From assembly GCA_011524525.1 (NCBI GenBank), contig WTKE01000090.1:1-37800 (forward strand): 37,800 bases of DNA, given 5' to 3'. The notes beneath the pieces are model-generated. The model was not told where the DNA came from. It searched no databases and saw nothing but the letters and a program-made list of their open reading frames with translations. Source of the stretch: Bacillus sp. (in: firmicutes). GTDB taxonomy: Bacteria; Bacillota; Bacilli; Bacillales; Cytobacillaceae. Of the stretch, positions 23,092 through 29,732 are shown piece after piece. The position numbers and the translations under genes were made by a program. How positions within the stretch are numbered: position 1 is the stretch's first letter; every line of letters starts with the position of its first letter.

Positions 23092-23587
23092 ACTTCTCAC
23101 TTCTTGCTAATTTTCGTAATTCTTCAGTCGTTAAATTAGCAAAAGGATTATTAACATCTACCCCACCAGAAAGCTCCGTCTCTTTCTTATCTCGCCAATC
23201 ATTCGGCTTACGATTCTTAAGCCAAAATATCTGTGCGGTTGTATCCGGAGCAACTTCTTTCGTCACAACTTTAGTAGGCTGCAACTGGTGCCCAACAATC
23301 TTACCGTCATTATCTTTTACAGCCACTTGTTCGTATGTGGTCTCATCGTATCGATAACCTAATGCACGTTTTAAAAGAGCATTCTCTACCTGACGATCAA
23401 CAACTTCCTTACCCCTTTTTAAGGCGTCTGAAATGTCGGGATATTTTTTCTTCCAGTCATAAAGAGTTTGTCGTCTAATCCCCATATTCTGTGCAATCTG
23501 TTCATCGGTGAGGCCATCACGGGCCCAACCTTCAATCTTTAAAATTCCTTCGTCGGATATCCATTCAAGATATTTTCCTTTCGCCAT
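23084..23587 (-). CDS. terS: Terminase small subunit
   Basis: 167 aa from the ATG at 23587, with AGGAGTGGTGAGG upstream. N-terminal helix-turn-helix: EGWARDGLTDEQIAQNMGIRRQTLYDWKKKYPDI. The centre (GKEVVDRQVENALLKRALGYRYDETTYE) is the oligomerisation region, and PDTTAQIFWLKNRKPNDWRDK is typical of the family. It recognises the packaging site and recruits TerL. It overlaps terL. Confidence 0.9.
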   Translation of the reverse strand: MAKGKYLEWISDEGILKIEGWARDGLTDEQIAQNMGIRRQTLYDWKKKYPDISDALKRGKEVVDRQVENALLKRALGYRYDETTYEQVAVKDNDGKIVGHQLQPTKVVTKEVAPDTTAQIFWLKNRKPNDWRDKKETELSGGVDVNNPFANLTTEELRKLARSEKYD

Positions 23588-23611
23588 GACCTCACCACTC
23601 CTTCTATAAAA

Positions 23612-23645
23612 TAAAAAAAGCCATCTCAACTAAATAAGATGACTT
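23612..23645 (-). terminator. Intrinsic terminator just upstream of terS
   Basis: On the minus strand, AAGTCATCT and AGATGGCTT form a 9-bp stem (one G-U) around a 10-nt loop, followed by seven T. It lies between the 50-aa gene and terS, within the presumed late transcript. Confidence 0.75.
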
Positions 23646-23654
23646 ATTTCTGTA

Positions 23655-23807
23655 TTAAATATTCTTTACTAACTTGACATATTTCAGATAAATCTCTTCA
23701 ATTTCCTCCGGTGTTACATTTCTGTTTTTTTCAGTTTGAGCCACATGCAATGCAACTAGCTCCATAATCATGTCATATTTATTTCTACCAGTAGTTCGAA
23801 TTTCCAT
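23655..23807 (-). CDS. 50-aa protein upstream of terS
   Basis: Reads MEIRTTGRNKYDMIMELVALH, then VAQTEKNRNVTPEEIEEIYLKYVKLVKNI: two helices joined by a turn. GGAGGTGAG lies about 7 bases before the ATG. Small proteins with this NVTPEEIEEIYLKYVK ending occur near phage terminase genes. Function unknown. Confidence 0.65.
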   Translation of the reverse strand: MEIRTTGRNKYDMIMELVALHVAQTEKNRNVTPEEIEEIYLKYVKLVKNI

Positions 23808-23865
23808 ATATTCTCACCTCCATTTACCTTACTTCGACAAATGGTGACTATTTACCTTCTTTTTT

Positions 23866-24003
23866 CTATTTTTTTCTATTTCTTAACGACCCACCAGGAC
23901 CACGTTTATACGTATCACGATTCATTCCCATAATCTCAAACCAATTTACTTTTTCTTCCTTTTTCGGTTTCTTAGGCTGTTTTTGCTTAGGTGTAGCCTT
24001 CAT
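23866..24003 (-). CDS. 45-aa basic protein
   Basis: Reads MKATPKQKQPKKPKKEEKVN, then WFEIMGMNRDTYKRGPGGSLRNRKK. Very Lys-rich, with a WFEIMGMNRDTYKRGPGG centre. GAGGTGATTTG precedes the ATG. It could bind nucleic acid. It is the first gene after the 24023-24062 terminator. No family recognised. Confidence 0.6.
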   Translation of the reverse strand: MKATPKQKQPKKPKKEEKVNWFEIMGMNRDTYKRGPGGSLRNRKK

Positions 24004-24022
24004 CAAATCACCTCATAAACGC

Positions 24023-24062
24023 AAAAAAGGCACCTGGTACACATGGTATCAGATGCCTTTTA
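24023..24062 (-). terminator. Intrinsic terminator after the late regulator gene
   Basis: AAAGGCA...TGCCTTT stem extended by near-complementary CCTGGTAC/GGTATCAG segments; six T follow on the minus strand. It separates the early/middle genes from the terminase block. Confidence 0.75.
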
Positions 24063-24141
24063 TCCGTATTCACAATTATTTTATGTTATCATATTACCAT
24101 TTTATCAAAACCCAGTCAATGGACAAGTAGTGACCTTTTTA

Positions 24142-24684
24142 CTAATCTATAAATCTGACACTATCTACCCCAAAAATCAAGGCAGCAATGGATTTAATGG
24201 CATTATCTAAATCTCTTTTGACTGTTTTCACGCTGACTCCATGGACATTTGCTATATCTTCTAATTCCACTCTAGGATCCAAAATATAATATTTAAGTAT
24301 GGTATGATACTTTCTCATCTCTTCTTTCTTGTTGGAAGAATCTGCTATAGCACGATAGACTTCCAGCATGTGGTCTAAGTATGCTACCATAGAAATTGTC
24401 CGTTTTTTGCTTTTAACAATTGATTCAATCACCAGATCCCCATATTCAAGAAATTCGAAATCGTTAGGATCCAATAGGTGATCAATCTTTACAGCATTTT
24501 CTGTGCAATGTATTTTAAAATTTTTATAGTTCTCTAACAATAACCGTGTATTTCGCAAACGACGATCTACACGTTTTTTTCGTTCCTCCTTTTCTCTCTT
24601 CTTGTAATAATCAATGGCAGTTTCAGAAGCAACTTTGATAATATGGTCCATCAATTCTTCATTGCTTTTGCCGTTAGCATTCAT
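24142..24684 (-). CDS. Late transcription regulator (RinA/ArpU-like)
   Basis: 180 aa. The N-terminus is helical and basic (YYKKREKEERKKRVDRRLRN). The C-terminus (about 140-175) has a sigma-70 region-4-like helix-turn-helix: RVELEDIANVHGVSVKTVKRDLDNAIKSIAALIFG. Architecture and place, last regulator before terminase, fit RinA/ArpU-type activators of phage late genes. It probably acts near 23600-24140. Assignment to one named family is not certain. Confidence 0.75.
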   Translation of the reverse strand: MNANGKSNEELMDHIIKVASETAIDYYKKREKEERKKRVDRRLRNTRLLLENYKNFKIHCTENAVKIDHLLDPNDFEFLEYGDLVIESIVKSKKRTISMVAYLDHMLEVYRAIADSSNKKEEMRKYHTILKYYILDPRVELEDIANVHGVSVKTVKRDLDNAIKSIAALIFGVDSVRFID

Positions 24685-24690
24685 TTCCCT

Positions 24691-25086
24691 TCATCCTTCC
24701 ATCAACTTTCTAAAATCATATATAAATGACTCCATTTTCCTTTTGTTGAATTTATATAATCGATTGCTTTCTGCAGATGGTCTCGATATATTTAATCCGC
24801 TAGCTCCGATTGACAACATCCCATCGTTATCGAGTTCCTTATCATAATACTCCCAGTAATCCGCACCTAAACTGTTTGCTTCTTTTGGGTTCAAATTATC
24901 CCATGATTGATTTGCAACTAATTCAATATGCTCTAGTAATTCTTTGAATATTTCAGGATCAAAACGAAAATTAAAATTATATTGTTTATCAACCCGCACT
25001 TTCACTATTTCAAAAATAACAGCTGCCTTTCGATTTTTAACTAAAAGTTCTAAACCATCTATGGATTTAAATGTTCTTTTATTCAT
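24691..25086 (-). CDS. Hypothetical early protein
   Basis: 131 aa. FKSIDGLELLVKNRKAAVIFEIVKVRV, then FNFRFDPEIFKELLEHIELVAN and a Tyr/Trp-rich part (LGADYWEYYDKELD); ends with a basic helix. No membrane segment or known motif. It is 6 bp upstream of the late regulator gene, so the two are probably co-expressed. Function unknown. Confidence 0.6.
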   Translation of the reverse strand: MNKRTFKSIDGLELLVKNRKAAVIFEIVKVRVDKQYNFNFRFDPEIFKELLEHIELVANQSWDNLNPKEANSLGADYWEYYDKELDNDGMLSIGASGLNISRPSAESNRLYKFNKRKMESFIYDFRKLMEG

Positions 25087-25115
25087 CTCACCCTTCCTTT
25101 CTGCAGATAAGTTTC

Positions 25116-25129
25116 GTAATGTACATTAC
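25116..25129. promoter_or_regulatory. Perfect 14-bp palindrome GTAATGTACATTAC
   Basis: It overlaps the stop codon of the 53-aa gene and lies 30 bp upstream of the 24691-25086 gene start. Perfect dyads of this length without a loop or T-tail suit a dimeric regulator site, but no second copy was noticed. Confidence 0.3.
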
Positions 25130-25287
25130 TTAAAGATATTGAAGTACAGTGAAATTGATAAAATTAAACAAACAATATCATCTAATACTCTTGGAGTTAT
25201 TTGTCCATAAACTAGCTTTTCGGTTAACGACCAAGCCCCACCTACAACCAAAAAGATTAGCATTATCCAAAATATCTCTTGTAGCAT
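25126..25287 (-). CDS. 53-aa two-helix membrane protein
   Basis: Two hydrophobic helices: EIFWIMLIFLVVGGAWSL (residues 4-21) and VLDDIVCLILSISLYFNIF (34-52), joined by a polar loop. GGGAGTGAAG precedes the ATG. It is in the middle of the early/middle operon among small genes. A role at the membrane is likely; nothing more can be said. Confidence 0.6.
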   Translation of the reverse strand: MLQEIFWIMLIFLVVGGAWSLTEKLVYGQITPRVLDDIVCLILSISLYFNIFK

Positions 25288-25323
25288 TCTACTTCACTCC
25301 CTCACGTTAGTTATCTAATCCGC

Positions 25324-25497
25324 TTAAACAGTTAATGCATTCAACCTTTCAGTAAGCTCCATAAACCATTCTTCATCACCTAGAACAAGAGTTAAGTCAA
25401 TCAAGTCTCTTATGTCCTGTTCAGTTAAATTAGCTTCTCTACGTCTTTTTTCCGATGCTTCGTACATATCCTGTAATAATTTTTCAAAGAAAGACAT
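25324..25497 (-). CDS. 57-aa helical protein
   Basis: Reads MSFFEKLLQDMYEASEKRRR, then EANLTEQDIRDLIDLTLVLGDEEWFMELTERLNALTV. Three amphipathic helices, acidic at the C-terminus; similar to short IDEAL/phage-type helical proteins in feel only. AAAGGGTG precedes the ATG. No function assigned. Confidence 0.6.
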   Translation of the reverse strand: MSFFEKLLQDMYEASEKRRREANLTEQDIRDLIDLTLVLGDEEWFMELTERLNALTV

Positions 25498-25511
25498 TGC
25501 TTACACCCTTT

Positions 25512-25652
25512 CTAATTAATGATTTCCCAACCGTTTCTCATACGAGAATTTAATTCATACTTTCTCAGTGGTTCATAAAGATATACTTCTTGGCCATCCT
25601 CGATACGATACAACAGAAACCATCGCGCCTGGCGTTTTCTCTTCTTAGCCAT
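25512..25652 (-). CDS. 46-aa basic protein
   Basis: Reads MAKKRKRQARWFLLYRIEDG, then QEVYLYEPLRKYELNSRMRN, GWEIIN. Strongly basic start followed by a short beta segment. AAAAGGTAA precedes the ATG, which overlaps the end of the 77-aa gene. Probable nucleic-acid or protein-binding factor by charge only. Confidence 0.6.
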   Translation of the reverse strand: MAKKRKRQARWFLLYRIEDGQEVYLYEPLRKYELNSRMRNGWEIIN

Positions 25653-25878
25653 ACTGATTACCTTTTGTTTCAGCTGTATAAAAATCTTCTAGCCAAAGGA
25701 ATAACATAACCATTTGATTGATTACTAGTTTGTTATTTTTATATTTCTCACAAATGGCAGCAGTGGAATCCATAACCCATTTCCAAAACGCTTCACTTTG
25801 CATTCCATGACCGACTGCCATTTGATTCGCCTGGGCTATCCAATCTGCTACTTCTGCATAGAAAACTTTATAGTCCAT
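25645..25878 (-). CDS. Hypothetical helical protein, coupled to RusA
   Basis: 77 aa from the ATG at 25878, overlapping the RusA stop as TGATG, with GAGGAG upstream. All-helical: YKVFYAEVADWIAQANQMA, SEAFWKWVMDSTAAICEKYKNN, VINQMVMLFLWLEDFYTAE. Such proteins follow RusA in several Bacillus prophages; function unknown. Confidence 0.65.
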   Translation of the reverse strand: MDYKVFYAEVADWIAQANQMAVGHGMQSEAFWKWVMDSTAAICEKYKNNKLVINQMVMLFLWLEDFYTAETKGNQYG

Positions 25879-26273
25879 CAAATCTCCTCAATTCGGATAT
25901 ATATTCCTGGTACCTTTGCCCAAAATTTCTCAACTATCTCAGATGCAACAAGAGCATCATCTTCCCAATAGCCACTAGCTGTCATACAATCTTTTAATAA
26001 TTTTTGTAAATTATCCGTATCCGGCTTTGTATATTTGTATTCTCCATCCATATGCTTACCGGTAATGGGGAAACACCATTTTGTAATAAGTCTAACTGCT
26101 CTCATATATTTTACTGCAGGTACATGTTGTCCAAGATGAGCCATTACTTTTGCTCGTGCTGCTTTTAAATCATTCGGCTCATAAAAGACTGGCTTACCGT
26201 TTCTAACCGTTACTTGCTTTTGTTGATGTGTTGTAGTTGGCGGATTCATTGGCATGAAAAATTCTGTCTTCAT
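25878..26273 (-). CDS. rusA: RusA-like Holliday junction resolvase
   Basis: 131 aa from the ATG at 26273, with AGGAGGGTG upstream; an upstream in-frame extension lacks a ribosome binding site. The family core is clear: MNPPTTTHQQKQ near the start and KPDTDNLQKLLKDCMTASGYWEDDALVA near residue 95, which carries the catalytic Asp residues. It cleaves Holliday junctions or branched concatemers before packaging. The gene is in the middle block, between MazG-like and small genes. Confidence 0.92.
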   Translation of the reverse strand: MKTEFFMPMNPPTTTHQQKQVTVRNGKPVFYEPNDLKAARAKVMAHLGQHVPAVKYMRAVRLITKWCFPITGKHMDGEYKYTKPDTDNLQKLLKDCMTASGYWEDDALVASEIVEKFWAKVPGIYIRIEEI

Positions 26274-26284
26274 TTCACACCCTC

Positions 26285-26653
26285 CTAATGTCTGCAGACT
26301 GGGCAATCATCCCAGTTATGATCATGAGGGCATAAATTCAAATCATCTTCCTTAACGAACATGCCATTAATTGTCTTACCTTTACGATCCTTGATTTGTT
26401 CATAAGCATATTCCGCGCATTCTTCAACTGTAGTTCCAAGCTGCATCGTCAAAATGGTAAGTACGACAAACATATCACCAATAGAGTCTTTTACTTGCTC
26501 TGGCTTTCCTTTAGCTAATCCGGCACAAAGTTCTCCGTATTCTTCACCTAGCTTTAAAGTTTGTTTACTAGGATCCGCAAGATGTAAATTTCTTTTGATA
26601 GCCCATTTACGAATTTTGGATGTTAGATTATCCATTTCAAGATTCATTTTCAT
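26285..26653 (-). CDS. MazG-like nucleotide pyrophosphohydrolase with zinc-knuckle tail
   Basis: 122 aa. The MazG-like core (about 10-95) has KLGEEYGELCAGLAKGKPEQ and VKDSIGDMFVVLTIL, with the Glu/Glu and Asp residues that bind Mg2+ in all-alpha NTP pyrophosphatases. It hydrolyses (d)NTPs or related nucleotides; phage copies are linked to nucleotide pool control or (p)ppGpp. The C-terminus carries CPHDHNWDDCPVCRH, which looks like a small zinc knuckle added to the usual domain. It lies upstream of rusA, downstream of the candidate origin. Confidence 0.82.
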   Translation of the reverse strand: MKMNLEMDNLTSKIRKWAIKRNLHLADPSKQTLKLGEEYGELCAGLAKGKPEQVKDSIGDMFVVLTILTMQLGTTVEECAEYAYEQIKDRKGKTINGMFVKEDDLNLCPHDHNWDDCPVCRH

Positions 26654-26713
26654 TCCTACTTTCTCATTTACATTTTTTTACTTTTTATTTTTAATTTGTT
26701 GAAAAATTGCATT

Positions 26714-26778
26714 GTCATAGAAAAGAGAAAAGTGAGTGGCGGGCGGAGCGTAAGCCCACCACCTTTTTTCTCTATGAC
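26714..26778. repeat. 65-nt long hairpin in the origin region
   Basis: Outer arms GTCATAGA (26714-26721) and TCTATGAC (26771-26778); inner arms GTGGCGGGC (26736-26744) and GCCCACCAC (26754-26762), with one mismatch around loop GGAGCGTAA. The GC-rich inner stem stands out in very AT-rich sequence. It could be a terminator (T6 on the plus strand), a structured RNA or an origin structure. Confidence 0.6.
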
Positions 26779-26798
26779 CGACAGGGAGTGAAACGGAA

Positions 26799-26988
26799 AT
26801 TTATATATTATATATATAGGTTTTCATTTCACGTTGAAATTCTCGATAATTATCGATGTTTTCACTTTTTGAAATGAAAGGAAAAACTTCGATGTTTTCA
26901 CAAAATGAAAAGAATATTGAAATGAAAATGTATCGAGAATTTCACTTTTTGAAATGTGGAATGAAACGTTTCATTTCGATGTTTTCAC
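26799..26988. other. Candidate phage replication origin
   Basis: An AT run (about 26799-26818, TTATATATTATATATATAGG-like) is followed by repeats: TCGATGTTTTCAC three times (26853-26865, 26889-26901, 26976-26988), TTCACTTTTTGAAATG twice (26861-26876, 26941-26956), inverted repeat GAAATTCTCGATA / TATCGAGAATTTC (26836-26848, 26931-26943), and the perfect palindrome AATGAAACGTTTCATT (26960-26975). Iterons plus an AT-rich element beside the primase-helicase gene suit an origin. No replication data. Confidence 0.55.
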
Positions 26989-29213
26989 TATTTTTTATTT
27001 GGTTTCTTTTCGACTTCCCCGTTAACAATTCGATATCCACCATGATTTTTTATCCTGTTTCTGACAGTTCTTTCTGTCACCCCTAAGTATTCAGCAATAC
27101 CTTCTAGGGTTATTGTGTCCTCAATGGAGCATGCTTCAAAGGCTAATTCTAACGATTCATTCTGCTCTTTTTTAATATCACTAGGACTCTTTTTCTTCTT
27201 TTCGAAATTCTTCTTCCAAGCTGGGCCATCACCTTCTGGCTGGATATCTTTTAAGAAGCCTGTATCGTCTACTTTATGGACTGGATACTGGAACCACATA
27301 TTAACTGGCTGGAATTTAGGATACTCGCGCAATGTACCTTCCACACGCCATGCAGAACGAACGCGAATACTTTGTACGGCTTTTGTAATCTCTGATTCTA
27401 TTTGTTTTAAACGTTCAGGATCCAATATACGTTTAGCATGCATATTCATCTGTGATACACTCTGTTGGTCATCAATTCCTACATGTTCATCGAAATAATC
27501 AAAGTTCGCTTGTCTAATAGCATTAGCGTATATGGAACAAGCTGCAGCGCCTTCCTGTTGCTTAATTAAGGCATCTGTAATCTCTAACTCTACCAAGTCA
27601 ATTAATGCATCAGGATCCCTCGCAAATACGCCTGATCCACTCGCTCTATCCATAGACTTTTTATTTCCTTGTGTACCTTTTGAATGATGGTGACAGTAAA
27701 TAACACTAGAGCCTAATTCAGTAGCTATCTTGTCAAACTGATTCGTAAAGTGGGCCATCTGATCCGCGCTGTTTTCATCCCCTGTGAGGACCTTATAAAT
27801 AGGGTCAATGATGACAGCAATATAATTCTTCTTCTGTGCCCTTCTGATTAACTTTGGAGCTAGCTTGTCCATCGGAACCGACTTTCCGCGTAAGTTCCAT
27901 ATATCGATATTGCTTATGTTGTTTGGCTGTAATCCTAACGATTGATATACATCTTTAAAACGATGAAGCGCACTGGCTCTATCAAGTTCAAGGTTTACGT
28001 ATAGGACTTTCCCTTGGGTACATTGCCAACCTAGCCATTTTGCTCCTTCAGCAATCCCAATTGATAATTCAATTAAGGCAAATGACTTACCAGCTTTAGA
28101 CGGTCCAGCCATCAACATCTTATGTCCTTGTCTCAGTACTCCTTCAATTAATGGAGGAGCTAATTGAGGCATATGATCCCAGTAATCCGTCAAGCTTTCA
28201 GGATCCGGTAAATCATCATTAATGCCTTCTATCCATTCGTTCCACTCTGCCCAATTAGGCTTACCGATATTGGTATCGATAATAAATTGTTTTTTACCGT
28301 TACGCTCCACACCAGGCATACGTGATAAACGAGAAGGATTTCTATTTTGGTTATCTATATTAAGGCCATTCTTTTTACAAACGTTATAAAGATAATCTAC
28401 ACGCTTACGATATTCGTCATAATTAGCTGCATCGATTTTTACGATGGCATGAATACTTTTCTTCCCACTATAAACAAGTGCAGCAATAGGCAGTTCTAAC
28501 TCTCGCATAATAGCATTCTGCTTTTCTAAATCCATCGTGTCGGATTCAACTAGTGCATAGCGAAATTCTGTTACGTTGTCATTTTTCACACCATTTCCAT
28601 CTAACGGGTTAAAACGGATCCATGCTCCTGCTTCAGGATTATAGTCACCTAAGACTGAGCCAATGTCTCCATTTGATTCATTTAATGCTTGAATTAATTC
28701 ACCTGCAGTACGATCCCAATTTCCTTTTGTGGGTAAATGTTTCCCTTCATCGTTTTGCCATGTGGAAACGACATACCCAACATTTTCAGATGCTTCAAAT
28801 AATGTTTCTAAATAAGTAGTCAGTTCTTTAACTGGATTCCATTGAGTCGGTTCGCTAATCTCTTGTCCTTCAATCCAGTTTTTATCGATAACCACATAAT
28901 CATCACTGATTGAAATTTCATCGTTCCAATCTAGCTCACGATCTTCTCTATGAGCACGTGGTTCCCATCCATTTTCTTTTGCCATTTGGGTAATGGTAGC
29001 ACCAGTAATTCCGTTTCCTTCGAATGTGGTCCATTTCTTGAAGCATTCACCAGGATGGTAACGTTGCCCATCCCGTTTGCTCCACTCTTCCCAATCACTC
29101 GCTGTATAACCTTCTTGTTTTAATGCCATCCCTACATTTAGCCACTCTTGGTAATCTAAATAGGAAGGATCAACATATTCCAATAATGAGAGTAAATCTA
29201 GTTTATTCTCCAC
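26988..29213 (-). CDS. Phage primase-helicase
   Basis: 741 aa, GTG start. Residues about 5-75 match a PriCT-2-like module (DYQEWLNVGMALKQEG, DWEEWSKRDGQRYHPGEC, WTTFEGNGITGATI). Residues about 200-320 resemble an archaeo-eukaryotic primase segment: FRYALVESDTM, PIAALVYSGKKSIHAIVKID, SRLSRMPGVER. Residues about 370-580 form a RepA/AAA_25-type helicase: Walker A AGPSKAGKSFA, Walker B IAVIIDPIY, then SSVIYCHHHSKG. The C-terminus has a winged-helix motif (LEGIAEYLGVTERTVRNRIK). It primes and unwinds at the origin, whose candidate repeats overlap its 3' end. Confidence 0.85.
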   Translation of the reverse strand: MENKLDLLSLLEYVDPSYLDYQEWLNVGMALKQEGYTASDWEEWSKRDGQRYHPGECFKKWTTFEGNGITGATITQMAKENGWEPRAHREDRELDWNDEISISDDYVVIDKNWIEGQEISEPTQWNPVKELTTYLETLFEASENVGYVVSTWQNDEGKHLPTKGNWDRTAGELIQALNESNGDIGSVLGDYNPEAGAWIRFNPLDGNGVKNDNVTEFRYALVESDTMDLEKQNAIMRELELPIAALVYSGKKSIHAIVKIDAANYDEYRKRVDYLYNVCKKNGLNIDNQNRNPSRLSRMPGVERNGKKQFIIDTNIGKPNWAEWNEWIEGINDDLPDPESLTDYWDHMPQLAPPLIEGVLRQGHKMLMAGPSKAGKSFALIELSIGIAEGAKWLGWQCTQGKVLYVNLELDRASALHRFKDVYQSLGLQPNNISNIDIWNLRGKSVPMDKLAPKLIRRAQKKNYIAVIIDPIYKVLTGDENSADQMAHFTNQFDKIATELGSSVIYCHHHSKGTQGNKKSMDRASGSGVFARDPDALIDLVELEITDALIKQQEGAAACSIYANAIRQANFDYFDEHVGIDDQQSVSQMNMHAKRILDPERLKQIESEITKAVQSIRVRSAWRVEGTLREYPKFQPVNMWFQYPVHKVDDTGFLKDIQPEGDGPAWKKNFEKKKKSPSDIKKEQNESLELAFEACSIEDTITLEGIAEYLGVTERTVRNRIKNHGGYRIVNGEVEKKPNKK

Positions 29214-29266
29214 CCACTCACCAACTTTCTCTTATTTTCTATGATGTTTTTGTTTCGTACAGAACA

Positions 29267-29407
29267 CTACCCCTCACAAATTGATACATGTTCAAAATAT
29301 TGGTCAAAGTCGTTATAATCTTCTTCATCTAAATTTTTCATTTCATACTCTTTTCCACAATGGGGACATTCTGCAATATCCCCTAATCCATATTCTTGAA
29401 TCGACAT
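29267..29407 (-). CDS. 46-aa zinc-finger protein
   Basis: Reads MSIQEYGLGDIAECPHCGKE, then YEMKNLDEEDYNDFDQYFEH, VSICEG. CPHC with H and C near the end forms a C2HC-type finger. GAGGAGATTG precedes the ATG. Located between the primase-helicase and the 82-aa gene. Function unknown. Confidence 0.6.
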   Translation of the reverse strand: MSIQEYGLGDIAECPHCGKEYEMKNLDEEDYNDFDQYFEHVSICEG

Positions 29408-29449
29408 ATCAATCTCCTCACTTTTCTCGAAATAGTTTTGTATGGTTCA

Positions 29450-29698
29450 TTAAAATTCAGTATTATCCCACCTTTTTACCTCACCACGTTCATAAGACCA
29501 AACACCATTCTTTTCTAAACGTATTAATGTAATTTCTACTGGTGTATAATCTACTCCTAACTCATCTGCAATAACTTCTAGTGCCATATCTCTTGTTGGA
29601 AGAAAGCAAGTTTCCTTTAAATCAGATGAATCTTTTTCTTTCTCAAAGTCATAGAAAATATCTTCTTGCCATTCATAAGCCAATGCCCAAAATTTCAT
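29450..29698 (-). CDS. Hypothetical early protein
   Basis: 82 aa, acidic. FWALAYEWQEDIFYDFEKEK, then TCFLPTRDMALEVIADELGVDY and YTPVEITLIRLEKNGVWSYERGEV. AAAAGGAGATTG precedes the ATG. Lies between helicase and zinc-finger genes. A compact domain of unknown function. Confidence 0.6.
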   Translation of the reverse strand: MKFWALAYEWQEDIFYDFEKEKDSSDLKETCFLPTRDMALEVIADELGVDYTPVEITLIRLEKNGVWSYERGEVKRWDNTEF

Positions 29699-29732
29699 TT
29701 TGCAATCTCCTTTTCTACCACATGTAAGTTAT

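Noticed and set aside
26853-26988. CRISPR-like array
   Set aside because: The repeats are only 13-16 bp, unevenly spaced and partly overlapping, with no spacers of constant length and no cas genes.
27115-27498. 127-codon plus-strand frame opposite the primase-helicase gene
   Set aside because: Lies wholly antisense to a well-supported gene, lacks a ribosome binding site and shows no domain pattern.
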